DNA of 5,777 nt from Clostridiales bacterium UBA1777 (GCA_002315275.1 DCGN01000014.1:1-5777), one strand, 5' to 3'. Shown: positions 1 through 5,600, counted from the first letter of the stretch. Numbers and translations: made by a program. Notes: a model not told the origin generated them from the letters alone.

Positions 1-80
1 ACAGAGACCATGCCGAGAACCACATACATCGCAGCAAGCATTGCATCGATGCATAGTCTTTTGGTTTTGATGTTTGTCAT
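1..80 (-). CDS. folT: Probable folate ECF-transporter S component, N-terminal part (window edge)
   Basis: Only the first 26 codons are present; the gene runs off the left edge. The visible protein starts MTNIKTKRLCIDAMLAAMYV and continues VLGMVS: a short basic N-terminus followed by the start of a hydrophobic helix. This is how membrane S components of energy-coupling factor (ECF) vitamin transporters commonly begin. The ATG at 80-78 has a GAAAGGAG ribosome binding site seven bases upstream. The folate assignment comes mainly from the THF riboswitch in the leader (129-222), a class known to control folT, folE and other folate genes. FolT would bind folate at the membrane and work with the shared EcfA/EcfA'/EcfT energising module, which is not in view. 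The adjacent fchA supports a folate role. Another folate-related membrane protein cannot be excluded from 26 residues. Confidence 0.72.
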   Translation of the reverse strand, partial: MTNIKTKRLCIDAMLAAMYVVLGMVS

Positions 81-88
81 AAAAAAAC

Positions 89-127
89 TCCTTTCGCGAC
101 AGTTGCCGCAAAAGGATTGCCTTTGCG
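89..127 (-). promoter_or_regulatory. Expression platform of the THF riboswitch (RBS sequestor/antisequestor)
   Basis: Two mutually exclusive hairpins lie between the aptamer and the folT start. The sequestor pairs UCCUUUUGCG (116-107) with CGCGAAAGGA (98-89): ten pairs including one G-U, with an eight-base loop, burying the ribosome binding site. The antisequestor pairs CGCAAAGG (127-120) with CCUUUUGCG (115-107) with one bulged U, which frees the ribosome binding site. The antisequestor's first bases (127-125) can instead extend aptamer stem P1, so ligand binding should favour the sequestor and turn translation off. The pairings are seen in the sequence; the direction of switching is inferred and agrees with feedback control of folate uptake. 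No poly-U terminator is present, so control would be at translation. Confidence 0.65.
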
Positions 128-128
128 A

Positions 129-222
129 CAGCGGATGCGGATGCTGCATCACGGCTTAATAAAAGCCTTCGTCCACAGACAACTCCCATCCTGTGGCACT
201 TAATGCGCAGCATCCTACTCTG
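129..222 (-). promoter_or_regulatory. Tetrahydrofolate (THF) riboswitch aptamer
   Basis: Read on the minus strand, the segment matches the known THF aptamer in order and spacing. It shows AGAGUAG at the 5' end, GCAUUAAGUG after the first stem, GGAUGGGA and GACGAAGGC in the middle, and GCAUCCGCUG at the 3' end. Stems are P1 CAG (222-220) with CUG (131-129), extendable outward; P2 GAUGCUGC (214-207) with GCAGCAUC (147-140), eight perfect pairs; a stem CCACAG (196-191) with CUGUGG (178-173); and a stem GGCUU (167-163) with AAGCC (157-153). The class senses reduced folates (THF and 5-formyl-THF) and represses folate transport or synthesis genes in Firmicutes. Here it sits about 50 bases before the folT start. 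Confidence 0.92.
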
Positions 223-258
223 ACACATATTATTTATTTTTTGCCTTCAGGCAAACAG

Positions 259-287
259 ATTATAACAGTTTGCCCTTTACAGTGCAA
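259..287 (-). promoter_or_regulatory. Candidate promoter for the riboswitch-folT transcript
   Basis: A perfect -10 TATAAT (264-259) lies 17 bases from a weak -35 TTGCAC (287-282), reading minus. It overlaps the last codons and the stop of fchA. A transcript would start near 252 and include the full riboswitch, beginning with the small hairpin formed by TTTGCC and GGCAAA (255-240). A weaker alternative, TTGCCT-16-TAATAT at 254-227, would start inside the aptamer P1 stem and is less likely. Confidence 0.5.
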
Positions 288-871
288 TAGACTTGTTCCG
301 CAACAGCGGAATATTTTTCGGTAATTTCAAAGACCTCGCTGTTTATTTTGTCTGCTGCAGCTCTGTTTTTCATGAGGCGCGTGTTGATGAAAACATTGAG
401 CGCTGCGCTTTCCATTGCTGCCCTGCACATGGAAGCCCCGCAGCCCGCATCGGATACTGCAAGAGTGCTCCCTATTTCGGCAAAGCGCACCATGAGGTCA
501 ATTGCCTGCCCGCTCAAGCGGACAATTTCAAGCGGAACGGATGCAGCCGTGCAGAGACAATCCTCCATAAGCGCATCACGCCCGGGAGCGTCCTTCGGCA
601 TGGAATAGACCCTGCTCAGCGGCTCAAAAGCCTTGGCATCGCCGTCAACAAGCTCGAGAAGCTTGTCCTGAAGAGCCTTTGCTTTTTCGGTTATATCTAT
701 CATCTCCGGCTCTGTGGCGGCATATTTCTTCTTGCCGACTGTGAGCGAGCCGACCATAACGCCGAGACCGGCACCGAGAGCTCCTGCAAGCGCGGAAACA
801 CCTCCGCCTCCGGGTACGGGCGCGGCAGATGCGAGCTGCGCGTTAAAATCAACTAAACTTTTTTCTATCAT
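260..871 (-). CDS. fchA: Methenyltetrahydrofolate cyclohydrolase / formiminotransferase-cyclodeaminase family protein
   Basis: This 203-residue protein matches the single-domain cyclodeaminase/cyclohydrolase family (the C-terminal domain of formiminotransferase-cyclodeaminase) in length and motifs. The hallmark glycine-rich stretch PVPGGGGVSALAGALGA is at residues 18-34, followed by LTVGKKKY (43-50), SDAGCGA (140-146) and AALNVFINTRL (156-166). These proteins form all-helical dimers in the cytoplasm. They convert 5,10-methenyl-THF to 10-formyl-THF (FchA) or deaminate formimino-THF; without a neighbouring formiminotransferase the cyclohydrolase role is preferred. A TTG at 889 would add six residues, but the ATG at 871 is chosen because GGAG lies eight bases upstream of it. 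It has its own promoter (904-932), and folT with a THF riboswitch follows 179 bases downstream, so folate uptake and one-carbon metabolism are linked here. Confidence 0.85.
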   Translation of the reverse strand: MIEKSLVDFNAQLASAAPVPGGGGVSALAGALGAGLGVMVGSLTVGKKKYAATEPEMIDITEKAKALQDKLLELVDGDAKAFEPLSRVYSMPKDAPGRDALMEDCLCTAASVPLEIVRLSGQAIDLMVRFAEIGSTLAVSDAGCGASMCRAAMESAALNVFINTRLMKNRAAADKINSEVFEITEKYSAVAEQVYCTVKGKLL

Positions 872-903
872 ATTATCCGCTCCGTTCAAATACCTTTTTC
901 GAT

Positions 904-932
904 ATCATAGCATAGTCTTTGCGGAAATGAAA
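904..932 (-). promoter_or_regulatory. Candidate promoter of fchA (extended -10)
   Basis: An extended -10 element TGC-TATGAT (912-904) is preceded 17 bases upstream by a weak -35 TTTCAT (932-927). Transcription would begin near 897, giving a leader of about 26 bases before the fchA ATG. It lies between the gdhA terminator and fchA, so fchA need not depend on gdhA transcription. Confidence 0.5.
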
Positions 933-948
933 TAAGGACAAACAGAAT

Positions 949-973
949 GGGACAACTTTTTTGAAGCTGTCCC
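949..973 (-). terminator. Hairpin terminator of gdhA
   Basis: On the minus strand GGGACAGCTT (973-964) pairs with AAGTTGTCCC (958-949): ten pairs including one G-U, with a five-base loop, starting 12 bases after the gdhA stop. The following ATTCTGTTTGTCCTTATTTC is only moderately U-rich, so termination may be leaky. No good U-tract exists in the opposite direction. Confidence 0.65.
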
Positions 974-985
974 GTTATAATCAGA

Positions 986-2332
986 TCAGACTATGCCCTG
1001 AGCCATCATTGCGTCAGCAACCTTGAGGAAGCCTGCAACGTTTGCACCGAGCATGAGATCGCCGGGCTTGCCGCATTCTACGGAAGCGTCATAGCAAGCC
1101 TTGAAGATGCTCTTCATGATGCCGTGGAGCTTCTCGTCAACTTCTTCAAAGGTCCAGCTCATTCTGATGGAGTCCTGACTCATCTCAAGGCCGGATGTAG
1201 CAACGCCGCCTGCGTTGGATGCTTTTCCGGGAGAGTAAAGAAGCCCGTTTGCCTTGACGACCTCTATGGCAGCAGGAGTGAGAGGCATGTTGGCACCCTC
1301 GAATACGCCGATGCATCCGCTCTCGACAAGAGCCTTAGCGCCAATCTCATCCATCTCATTCTGAGATGCGCAGGGAAGGGCTATATCGCACTTAAGAAGC
1401 CAGATGTTCCTGCAGTTTTCGTGATACTCGCTGCCGGGAACCTCCTTGGCGTAAACGCTGATACGTTCTCTGCGCTTCTGCTTGATATCAAAGAGCTTAT
1501 CGAGGTCTATGCCGTTCGGATCATATACATAACCCTGAGAGTCGCTCATTGCGATGACCTTGCCGCCGAGCTGAGTGCACTTCTGCGCGGCATACTGCGC
1601 AACATTGCCGGAACCGGAGACGATGACACGTTTGCCCTCAAAGCTTTCGTTTTTAAGATTCTTGAGCGCTTCGGATGCAAAGTAGCAAAGACCGTAGCCA
1701 GTTGCCTGAGTGCGCGCGAGAGAGCCGCCGAAGGAGAGACCCTTGCCCGTGAGAACGCCTGCGGCGTGCTGATCGGCAATCCTCTTGTACTGACCGAAAA
1801 GGAAGCCTATCTCTCTGCCGCCGACACCGATATCGCCTGCGGGGGTATCGGTGAACTGGCCTATGTGTCTGTAAAGCTCGGTCATGAAGCTCTGGCAGAA
1901 ACGCATTACCTCAGCGTCGGACTTGCCCTTGGGGTCAAAGTCTGAACCGCCCTTGCCTCCGCCCATGGGAAGCGTGGTGAGGGAGTTCTTCAAAGTCTGC
2001 TCAAAGCCGAGGAACTTGATTATGGAGAGATTAACGGACGGATGGAAGCGAAGACCTCCCTTATAGGGGCCGATCGCAGAGTTGAACTGGACTCTGTAGC
2101 CTCTGTTGACACGGGTAACGCCGTTGTCATCGACCCAGGGAACGCGGAACTCGATCGTGCGCTCGGGCTCAACAAAGCGCTCAAGCAGGCCGGCCTTTTC
2201 CCATTCGGGGTGCTTGTAGATAACAAGCTCAAGAGAGTCGAACACTTCTCTGACTGCCTGCAGAAATTCTTTTTCGCTGCCGTCTCTGGCCTCTACCTGA
2301 GCATATACTTTTTTTAAATATTCGTTTGTCAT
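986..2332 (-). CDS. gdhA: Glutamate dehydrogenase, hexameric, probably NADP-dependent
   Basis: The protein is 448 residues, the normal size for the bacterial hexameric glutamate dehydrogenase (E. coli about 447). It interconverts 2-oxoglutarate plus ammonia and glutamate in the cytoplasm, usually in the assimilatory direction for this class. Visible are the substrate-binding GPYKGGLRFHP (88-98), LPMGGGKGGSDFDP (121-134) with the catalytic-site lysine K127, TPAGDIGVGGREIG (163-176) with the catalytic aspartate D167, the Rossmann motif GSGNVA (240-245), and SPGKASNAGGVATSGLEMSQ (367-386). The SDS after the second strand (263-265) resembles NADP-type enzymes, but cofactor choice is an inference. 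The ATG at 2332 is used because GGAGG sits seven bases upstream; an in-frame GTG at 2365 would add 11 residues from the leader hairpin. It appears monocistronic, with its own promoter (2402-2430) and terminator (949-973). All key residues are intact. Confidence 0.97.
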   Translation of the reverse strand: MTNEYLKKVYAQVEARDGSEKEFLQAVREVFDSLELVIYKHPEWEKAGLLERFVEPERTIEFRVPWVDDNGVTRVNRGYRVQFNSAIGPYKGGLRFHPSVNLSIIKFLGFEQTLKNSLTTLPMGGGKGGSDFDPKGKSDAEVMRFCQSFMTELYRHIGQFTDTPAGDIGVGGREIGFLFGQYKRIADQHAAGVLTGKGLSFGGSLARTQATGYGLCYFASEALKNLKNESFEGKRVIVSGSGNVAQYAAQKCTQLGGKVIAMSDSQGYVYDPNGIDLDKLFDIKQKRRERISVYAKEVPGSEYHENCRNIWLLKCDIALPCASQNEMDEIGAKALVESGCIGVFEGANMPLTPAAIEVVKANGLLYSPGKASNAGGVATSGLEMSQDSIRMSWTFEEVDEKLHGIMKSIFKACYDASVECGKPGDLMLGANVAGFLKVADAMMAQGIV

Positions 2333-2355
2333 TATTTTACCTCCAAGTAAAACCG

Positions 2356-2384
2356 AAAACGCCACGGCATACCGCCTGCGTTTT
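2356..2384 (-). promoter_or_regulatory. Stem-loop in the gdhA leader, attenuator-like
   Basis: On the minus strand AAAACGC (2384-2378) pairs perfectly with GCGTTTT (2362-2356), with an inner GGC/GCC pairing. The hairpin is followed by CGGTTTTACTT and then the gdhA ribosome binding site (2344-2340). It lies wholly within the predicted leader. It could be an attenuator or an mRNA-stabilising hairpin. No antiterminator or known riboswitch was recognised. Confidence 0.45.
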
Positions 2385-2401
2385 ATAGTTTAATTGAATA
2401 A

Positions 2402-2430
2402 ATTCTACCATTGTATATCTTATATTTCAA
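2402..2430 (-). promoter_or_regulatory. Promoter of gdhA
   Basis: The -35 TTGAAA (2430-2425) and the -10 TAGAAT (2407-2402) are separated by exactly 17 bases on the minus strand, each one mismatch or so from consensus. Transcription would begin near 2395, giving a leader of about 63 bases that includes the stem-loop at 2356-2384. Confidence 0.7.
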
Positions 2431-2745
2431 CGGTTTTCGGGATTCTTTGCAATCTTCGGAACTTTCAATAAGTTTTTTGAGCCGAAAGCTCGGGCTTTAT
2501 CCTATTTTTACGCAAAGAAACCGGCAAACAACGTTCGAATGTGCAATTTGCCTGATTTTAATATCTCGCGGCATTGTAATATGTTAACAATGACGGAGGG
2601 AAAAACGTCACGGCTCATAACAAAATAAAAAACAATTGTTTAAGTTACATCAGCTTAAATCGTATATGCATGTTGACTGAAATAGAATCTCGTTTTGCGG
2701 ATGAATTCATAAATTATTAACCGATTGTTGTTGAATGTTTTAGAA
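2431..2745. other. Divergent intergenic region without a gene
   Basis: This AT-rich stretch between the gdhA and glycosyltransferase promoters has no credible coding sequence in either direction. It contains several small inverted repeats: AGCCGA with TC-GGCT (2480-2496, followed on the plus strand by TTATCCTATTTTT), GGCAAA with TTTGCC (2523-2552, followed by TGATTTTAAT), TGACG with CGTCA (2591-2610), a perfect 12-base palindrome AAACAATTGTTT (2630-2641), and TTTAAG with CTTAAA (2639-2659). The first two look weakly terminator-like on the plus strand, but no plus-strand gene ends there. No known riboswitch or RNA family was recognised. Confidence 0.5.
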
Positions 2746-2774
2746 TTGAAGTATATGATTTTAAAATGTATAAT
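2746..2774 (+). promoter_or_regulatory. Promoter of the glycosyltransferase gene
   Basis: The -35 TTGAAG (2746-2751) and a perfect -10 TATAAT (2769-2774) are 17 bases apart. Transcription would start near 2781, giving a short leader before the AGGAGG at 2796-2801. The upstream ATG at 2766 lies within this promoter and so cannot be the start if the promoter is used. Confidence 0.7.
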
Positions 2775-2807
2775 TTGGAAGATTATCTTATCGACAGGAG
2801 GAGTTTT

Positions 2808-4274
2808 ATGAAAGAGCTTAACGTGTGCCTCATGAACGATTCGTTCCCGCCGGCAATTGACGGGGTTGCCAACGCCGTTACAAATTACGGAGATATAATA
2901 ACAAACCGTTTCGGTAAGGCATCTGTTGTTACTCCATTCTATCCGGATGCGGATGACTCACAATTTAACTTTCCCGTGATAAGGTATCCGTCGCTCAATA
3001 CTACGAAGCAGGTAGGCTACAGAGCGGGAATCCCGTTTTCGGCCGATGCAATGCGGGCAATTAAGAATTCCGATTTTGATGTTATCCATTCTCATTGCCC
3101 TATAGTGTCGACCATGCTTGCAAGAGCGGTCAGAGAAGAGATAGACAAACCGATAGTATTTACATATCATACAAAGTTTGATATCGACATTGCAAACGCG
3201 ATTCACGGAAAACTCCTTCAGGAGGAGGCCATCAAAGCTCTTGTCGCAAATATTTCCGCATGCGATGAGGTCTGGACCGTCAGCCGCGGCGCAGGCGAAA
3301 ATCTGCGCAAGCTCGGCTATCAGGGAGAGTATACCGTGATGCCGAACGGCGTGGACTTTCCGAAGGGAAGAGTGGACGAGAATCTCATAAGTGCCGTGAC
3401 CGGTGCATATGACCTGCCGGAAGAAGTCCCGGTTTTTATGTTCGTCGGAAGAATGATGTGGTATAAGGGCATCAGAATAACTCTTGGCGCACTTAAGGTT
3501 CTGCACGACAAGGGCCTTGCTTTCCGCATGGTGTTTATCGGCGGCGGAAACGATAAACAAGAGATAGTTGAGTACACGGAAACACTTGGGATCACAGATA
3601 GCGTGATCTTTATCCCGCCTATTAAGGACAGAAGTACGATCCGTGCGTGGTACTGCAGGGCTGACCTGTTCCTATTCCCGTCGACCTTTGATACAAACGG
3701 TCTTGTGGTCAGAGAGGCGGCGGCTTGCTCGCTTGCAAGTGTTCTTATCAGAGGCTCGTGCGCGGCGGAGGATGTTGATGACGGCGTGAGCGGATTTCTG
3801 ATAGAAGAAAATTCCGCGTCGATGGCCGCCAAGCTGACAGAGCTTTACGGAAGAAAAGACATGCTGAAGCGTGTAGGAGAAAACGCATCCGAGATGATTT
3901 ATATGTCATGGGGGGATGCTGTAGCGAATGCGTTCAACAGATACGGCACTGTCGTTGAAAAACATAAATCGGGAAAGTATCCTGCACATGAGTCATTTAC
4001 GGATGATGTATTTCGTGCAGCGGGAGTCATTATGGATGCTGCCGCAAAAAATAAAATAAAGCAAGAGGAACGCAGGGAAAGCATAAGACGGGATTATCTC
4101 GAGCTGCAGAATGATCTGCAAAACGGCAGAAACAGGATCAAAGAAGAGTTCATGCTTTTCCGAGACGATATCAGGAGCGACAGCACGCTATTTAAAGAAG
4201 ACCTTGCGTCAGAAAAGCTGAAAATACGCGAAAGACTCGAAGAAATCGCATCATTTTATGAAAGATTCCGTTAA
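2808..4274 (+). CDS. GT4-like glycosyltransferase with charged helical C-terminal tail
   Basis: The 488-residue protein begins at the ATG six bases after AGGAGG (2796-2801). Residues 1 to about 385 look like a GT-B fold retaining glycosyltransferase of family 4. The acceptor-side N-terminus has NDSFPPAIDGVANAV (10-24), DVIHSHCPIV (91-100) and FTYHTKFD (118-125, with H121). The nucleotide-sugar side has MPNGVDF (178-184), VGRMMWYKG (213-221, with R215 and K220) and PSTFDTNGLVVREA (291-304). In the last motif the usual E-x7-E is D295-x7-E303. No signal peptide or membrane helix is visible; related enzymes glycosylate lipids such as diacylglycerol or phosphatidylinositol at the cytoplasmic membrane face, but donor and acceptor cannot be told from sequence. 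Residues about 410-488 are highly charged and helical, perhaps a coiled coil, and are extra to the family core. No terminator was found after the gene, so read-through into the regulator is possible. Confidence 0.88.
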   Translation: MKELNVCLMNDSFPPAIDGVANAVTNYGDIITNRFGKASVVTPFYPDADDSQFNFPVIRYPSLNTTKQVGYRAGIPFSADAMRAIKNSDFDVIHSHCPIVSTMLARAVREEIDKPIVFTYHTKFDIDIANAIHGKLLQEEAIKALVANISACDEVWTVSRGAGENLRKLGYQGEYTVMPNGVDFPKGRVDENLISAVTGAYDLPEEVPVFMFVGRMMWYKGIRITLGALKVLHDKGLAFRMVFIGGGNDKQEIVEYTETLGITDSVIFIPPIKDRSTIRAWYCRADLFLFPSTFDTNGLVVREAAACSLASVLIRGSCAAEDVDDGVSGFLIEENSASMAAKLTELYGRKDMLKRVGENASEMIYMSWGDAVANAFNRYGTVVEKHKSGKYPAHESFTDDVFRAAGVIMDAAAKNKIKQEERRESIRRDYLELQNDLQNGRNRIKEEFMLFRDDIRSDSTLFKEDLASEKLKIRERLEEIASFYERFR

Positions 4275-4322
4275 GGAAAGATTAAAAAAATACAATTTGG
4301 TGTATCGGTTTCATAAATGCTG

Positions 4323-4351
4323 TTGACAAATGTATTTGACGGTGCTACTAT
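4323..4351 (+). promoter_or_regulatory. Promoter of the LacI-family regulator
   Basis: A perfect -35 TTGACA (4323-4328) and the -10 TACTAT (4346-4351) have the ideal 17-base spacing. Transcription would start near 4358, which places the in-frame ATG codons at 4317 and 4350 outside the message and supports the GTG at 4374. The imperfect palindrome CAAAT-GT-ATTTG (4327-4338) overlaps the -35 and the spacer, and a CGGTTTCA half-site (4306-4313) lies just upstream; both are possible autoregulatory sites. Confidence 0.8.
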
Positions 4352-4373
4352 GAATCCGAAAAGGGGAGTGCCT

Positions 4374-5417
4374 GTGGACAGCGGTAACGATAAGAAAATT
4401 ACAATCGATCAGGTCGCCGCACTTGCAGGTGTTTCCAAGACGACGGTTTCGCGCTTTCTCAACGGCAAGTATGATAATATTTCCGTTGAAACACGAGAGA
4501 GAATTGCCAAAGTCATAAAGGAACATGACTATAGGCCCAACCGTTCCGCGCAAAGACTCAAGGCAGGGCACACAATGCTTATCGGCTGTGTCCTCGGCGA
4601 TGTAAGCAGTCCGTTTTCAAGCTTGCTTCTTCGCGGAGCTTCCGAAGCATGTGAGTCTGCCGGATATCAGATGCTTTTTGCAGATGCGAGAGAGGACCCC
4701 GAAAGAGAAAAGCGCGCCATATTGGGTTTCCTCGAAAACAGAGTTGACGGCTTGATTATAAACACTACCGGCGGCAATGACTTGCTAATAACCGATGTTC
4801 ACAACAGAGGCATTCCGGTTGCTCTTGCGGACAGAACCCTTGCAGAGCCGGGAATAATCGATACCGTTGTCAGCACAGACATAGATTCTTCCTACGAATG
4901 TGTGAGATTTCTTCTCGGTCAGGGATATAAACGGATTGCGTTTTTCAAAGAGGGAAGCGATTCCGTTTCGCCGCGTATGCTCAGAAAAAAGGGCTACGAG
5001 AAGGCCATGGATGATTACAGACCCGGTGAAGAGCACATAGTCTATTCTTTTTCCAAGAATGACGAGGAAGGCTGCACCCAATGTGTTAAGGACCTAATAG
5101 AGAAATACGGAAAAGAAAGAGTTGCCATCATTTCCTCGAACGGTGTTACGGCTCATCACATTCTCCTTTCGTTGAATTCTTTTGGCATCACTCCGGGTTA
5201 TGAAGTAGGCCTTCTTACGTTTGACGATTGGTCATGGCTGAGGCTTGCACCTCCGGGAATCACGACTGTTGCTTTAAAATCCGAAGAGATAGGTGCTCAG
5301 GCCGCAAGAATGGTCATAAACAGAGCGAGCGGTCGGCTTGCGTTTGATGCACCCGCAGAATACATCGAAATACCGACTAAGATAATGGTGAGAGGATCTA
5401 CCCCCGCATCAAGATAA
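4374..5417 (+). CDS. LacI-family transcriptional regulator, KdgR-like
   Basis: With a GTG start at 4374 (AAGGGGAG at 4361-4368, five bases upstream) the protein is 347 residues, the usual LacI-family size. Residues 8-30 are the DNA-binding helix-turn-helix (KITIDQVAALAGVSKTTVSR then FLNG), followed by the YRPNRSAQRLK hinge region (53-63). From about 66 to 340 is a periplasmic-binding-like sugar-sensing domain with GDVSSPFSSLLLRG (75-88), VDGLIINT (124-131), VALADR (149-154) and TFDDWSWLRLAPPGITTVA (282-300). The SRFLNG, NPFSS-like and FDDW-PGITT features recall the KdgR subgroup, which responds to 2-keto-3-deoxygluconate from hexuronate and pectin breakdown; this is from memory of the family and the effector is unproven. 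It would bind operators such as those at 5459-5484 and control the downstream lipoprotein gene. It has its own promoter and a hairpin terminator. Confidence 0.93.
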   Translation: MDSGNDKKITIDQVAALAGVSKTTVSRFLNGKYDNISVETRERIAKVIKEHDYRPNRSAQRLKAGHTMLIGCVLGDVSSPFSSLLLRGASEACESAGYQMLFADAREDPEREKRAILGFLENRVDGLIINTTGGNDLLITDVHNRGIPVALADRTLAEPGIIDTVVSTDIDSSYECVRFLLGQGYKRIAFFKEGSDSVSPRMLRKKGYEKAMDDYRPGEEHIVYSFSKNDEEGCTQCVKDLIEKYGKERVAIISSNGVTAHHILLSLNSFGITPGYEVGLLTFDDWSWLRLAPPGITTVALKSEEIGAQAARMVINRASGRLAFDAPAEYIEIPTKIMVRGSTPASR

Positions 5418-5420
5418 TTA

Positions 5421-5441
5421 AGGCCTCGCAAGCTGAGGCCT
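5421..5441 (+). terminator. Hairpin terminator after the regulator
   Basis: AGGCCTC (5421-5427) pairs with GAGGCCT (5435-5441) across a seven-base loop, starting four bases after the stop codon. The downstream ATATTGTCGCTTAC is a poor U-tract, so termination may be partial. Confidence 0.55.
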
Positions 5442-5458
5442 ATATTGTCGCTTACTTC

Positions 5459-5484
5459 GGAAAACGGTTTCCGAAACCGCTACC
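5459..5484 (+). promoter_or_regulatory. Overlapping LacI-type operator sites
   Basis: GGAAAACGGTTTCC (5459-5472) is a near-perfect palindrome around a central CG, the classical LacI-family operator form. A second, weaker site GAAACCGCTACC (5473-5484) follows with its CG centre 13 bases further on. The bridging CGGTTTCCGAAACCG (5465-5479) is itself a perfect inverted repeat around one C. The sites lie between the regulator and the lipoprotein gene. The lipoprotein promoter is not clear: TATATT at 5501-5506 could be a -10 without a good -35, in which case the operators would overlap the -35 region and act as a repression site. Confidence 0.65.
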
Positions 5485-5600
5485 ACGTTAATTAGAACAA
5501 TATATTTCTGTATGTAATTCGTATCCATCCGGCGCTTTTATCACTTAGGCTGTCTGCACATTAAGTGCTTGACATACAAAAAATTTAGGAGGAAAAACCA

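Noticed and set aside
241..274. Terminator after fchA
   Set aside because: Inverted repeats are present, but on the minus strand they are followed by A-rich or structured sequence and not by a U-tract.
869..889. Longer fchA start at a TTG (889)
   Set aside because: The extra six residues have no ribosome binding site of their own; GGAG is correctly placed for the ATG at 871.
1124..1945. Long plus-strand open frame opposite gdhA
   Set aside because: It is the antisense of a fully conserved gdhA, lacks a promoter or ribosome binding site, and its protein has no recognisable family features.
2333..2365. Longer gdhA start at a GTG (2365)
   Set aside because: The added segment contains the GGAGG that serves the ATG at 2332 and part of the leader hairpin, and it is absent from the normal family N-terminus.
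2581..2628. Fifteen-codon ORF (ATG at 2581 to TAA) as a leader peptide
   Set aside because: No ribosome binding site and no run of regulatory codons; short ORFs like this are expected by chance.
2630..2641. Perfect palindrome AAACAATTGTTT as an operator
   Set aside because: It is simple AT-rich sequence far from either promoter core, with no second copy in the window, so no specific function can be supported.
2766..2807. Longer glycosyltransferase start at the ATG at 2766
   Set aside because: It lies within the promoter (-10 at 2769-2774), and the AGGAGG at 2796-2801 serves the ATG at 2808.
4317..4373. Regulator starts at the ATG codons at 4317 and 4350
   Set aside because: Both lie upstream of the predicted transcription start of a near-consensus promoter; AAGGGGAG is placed for the GTG at 4374, which gives a normal LacI N-terminus.
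5569..5600. TTGACA at 5569-5574 as a promoter for the lipoprotein gene
   Set aside because: No -10 occurs at the right distance; that position falls in GGAAAAACC next to the ribosome binding site.
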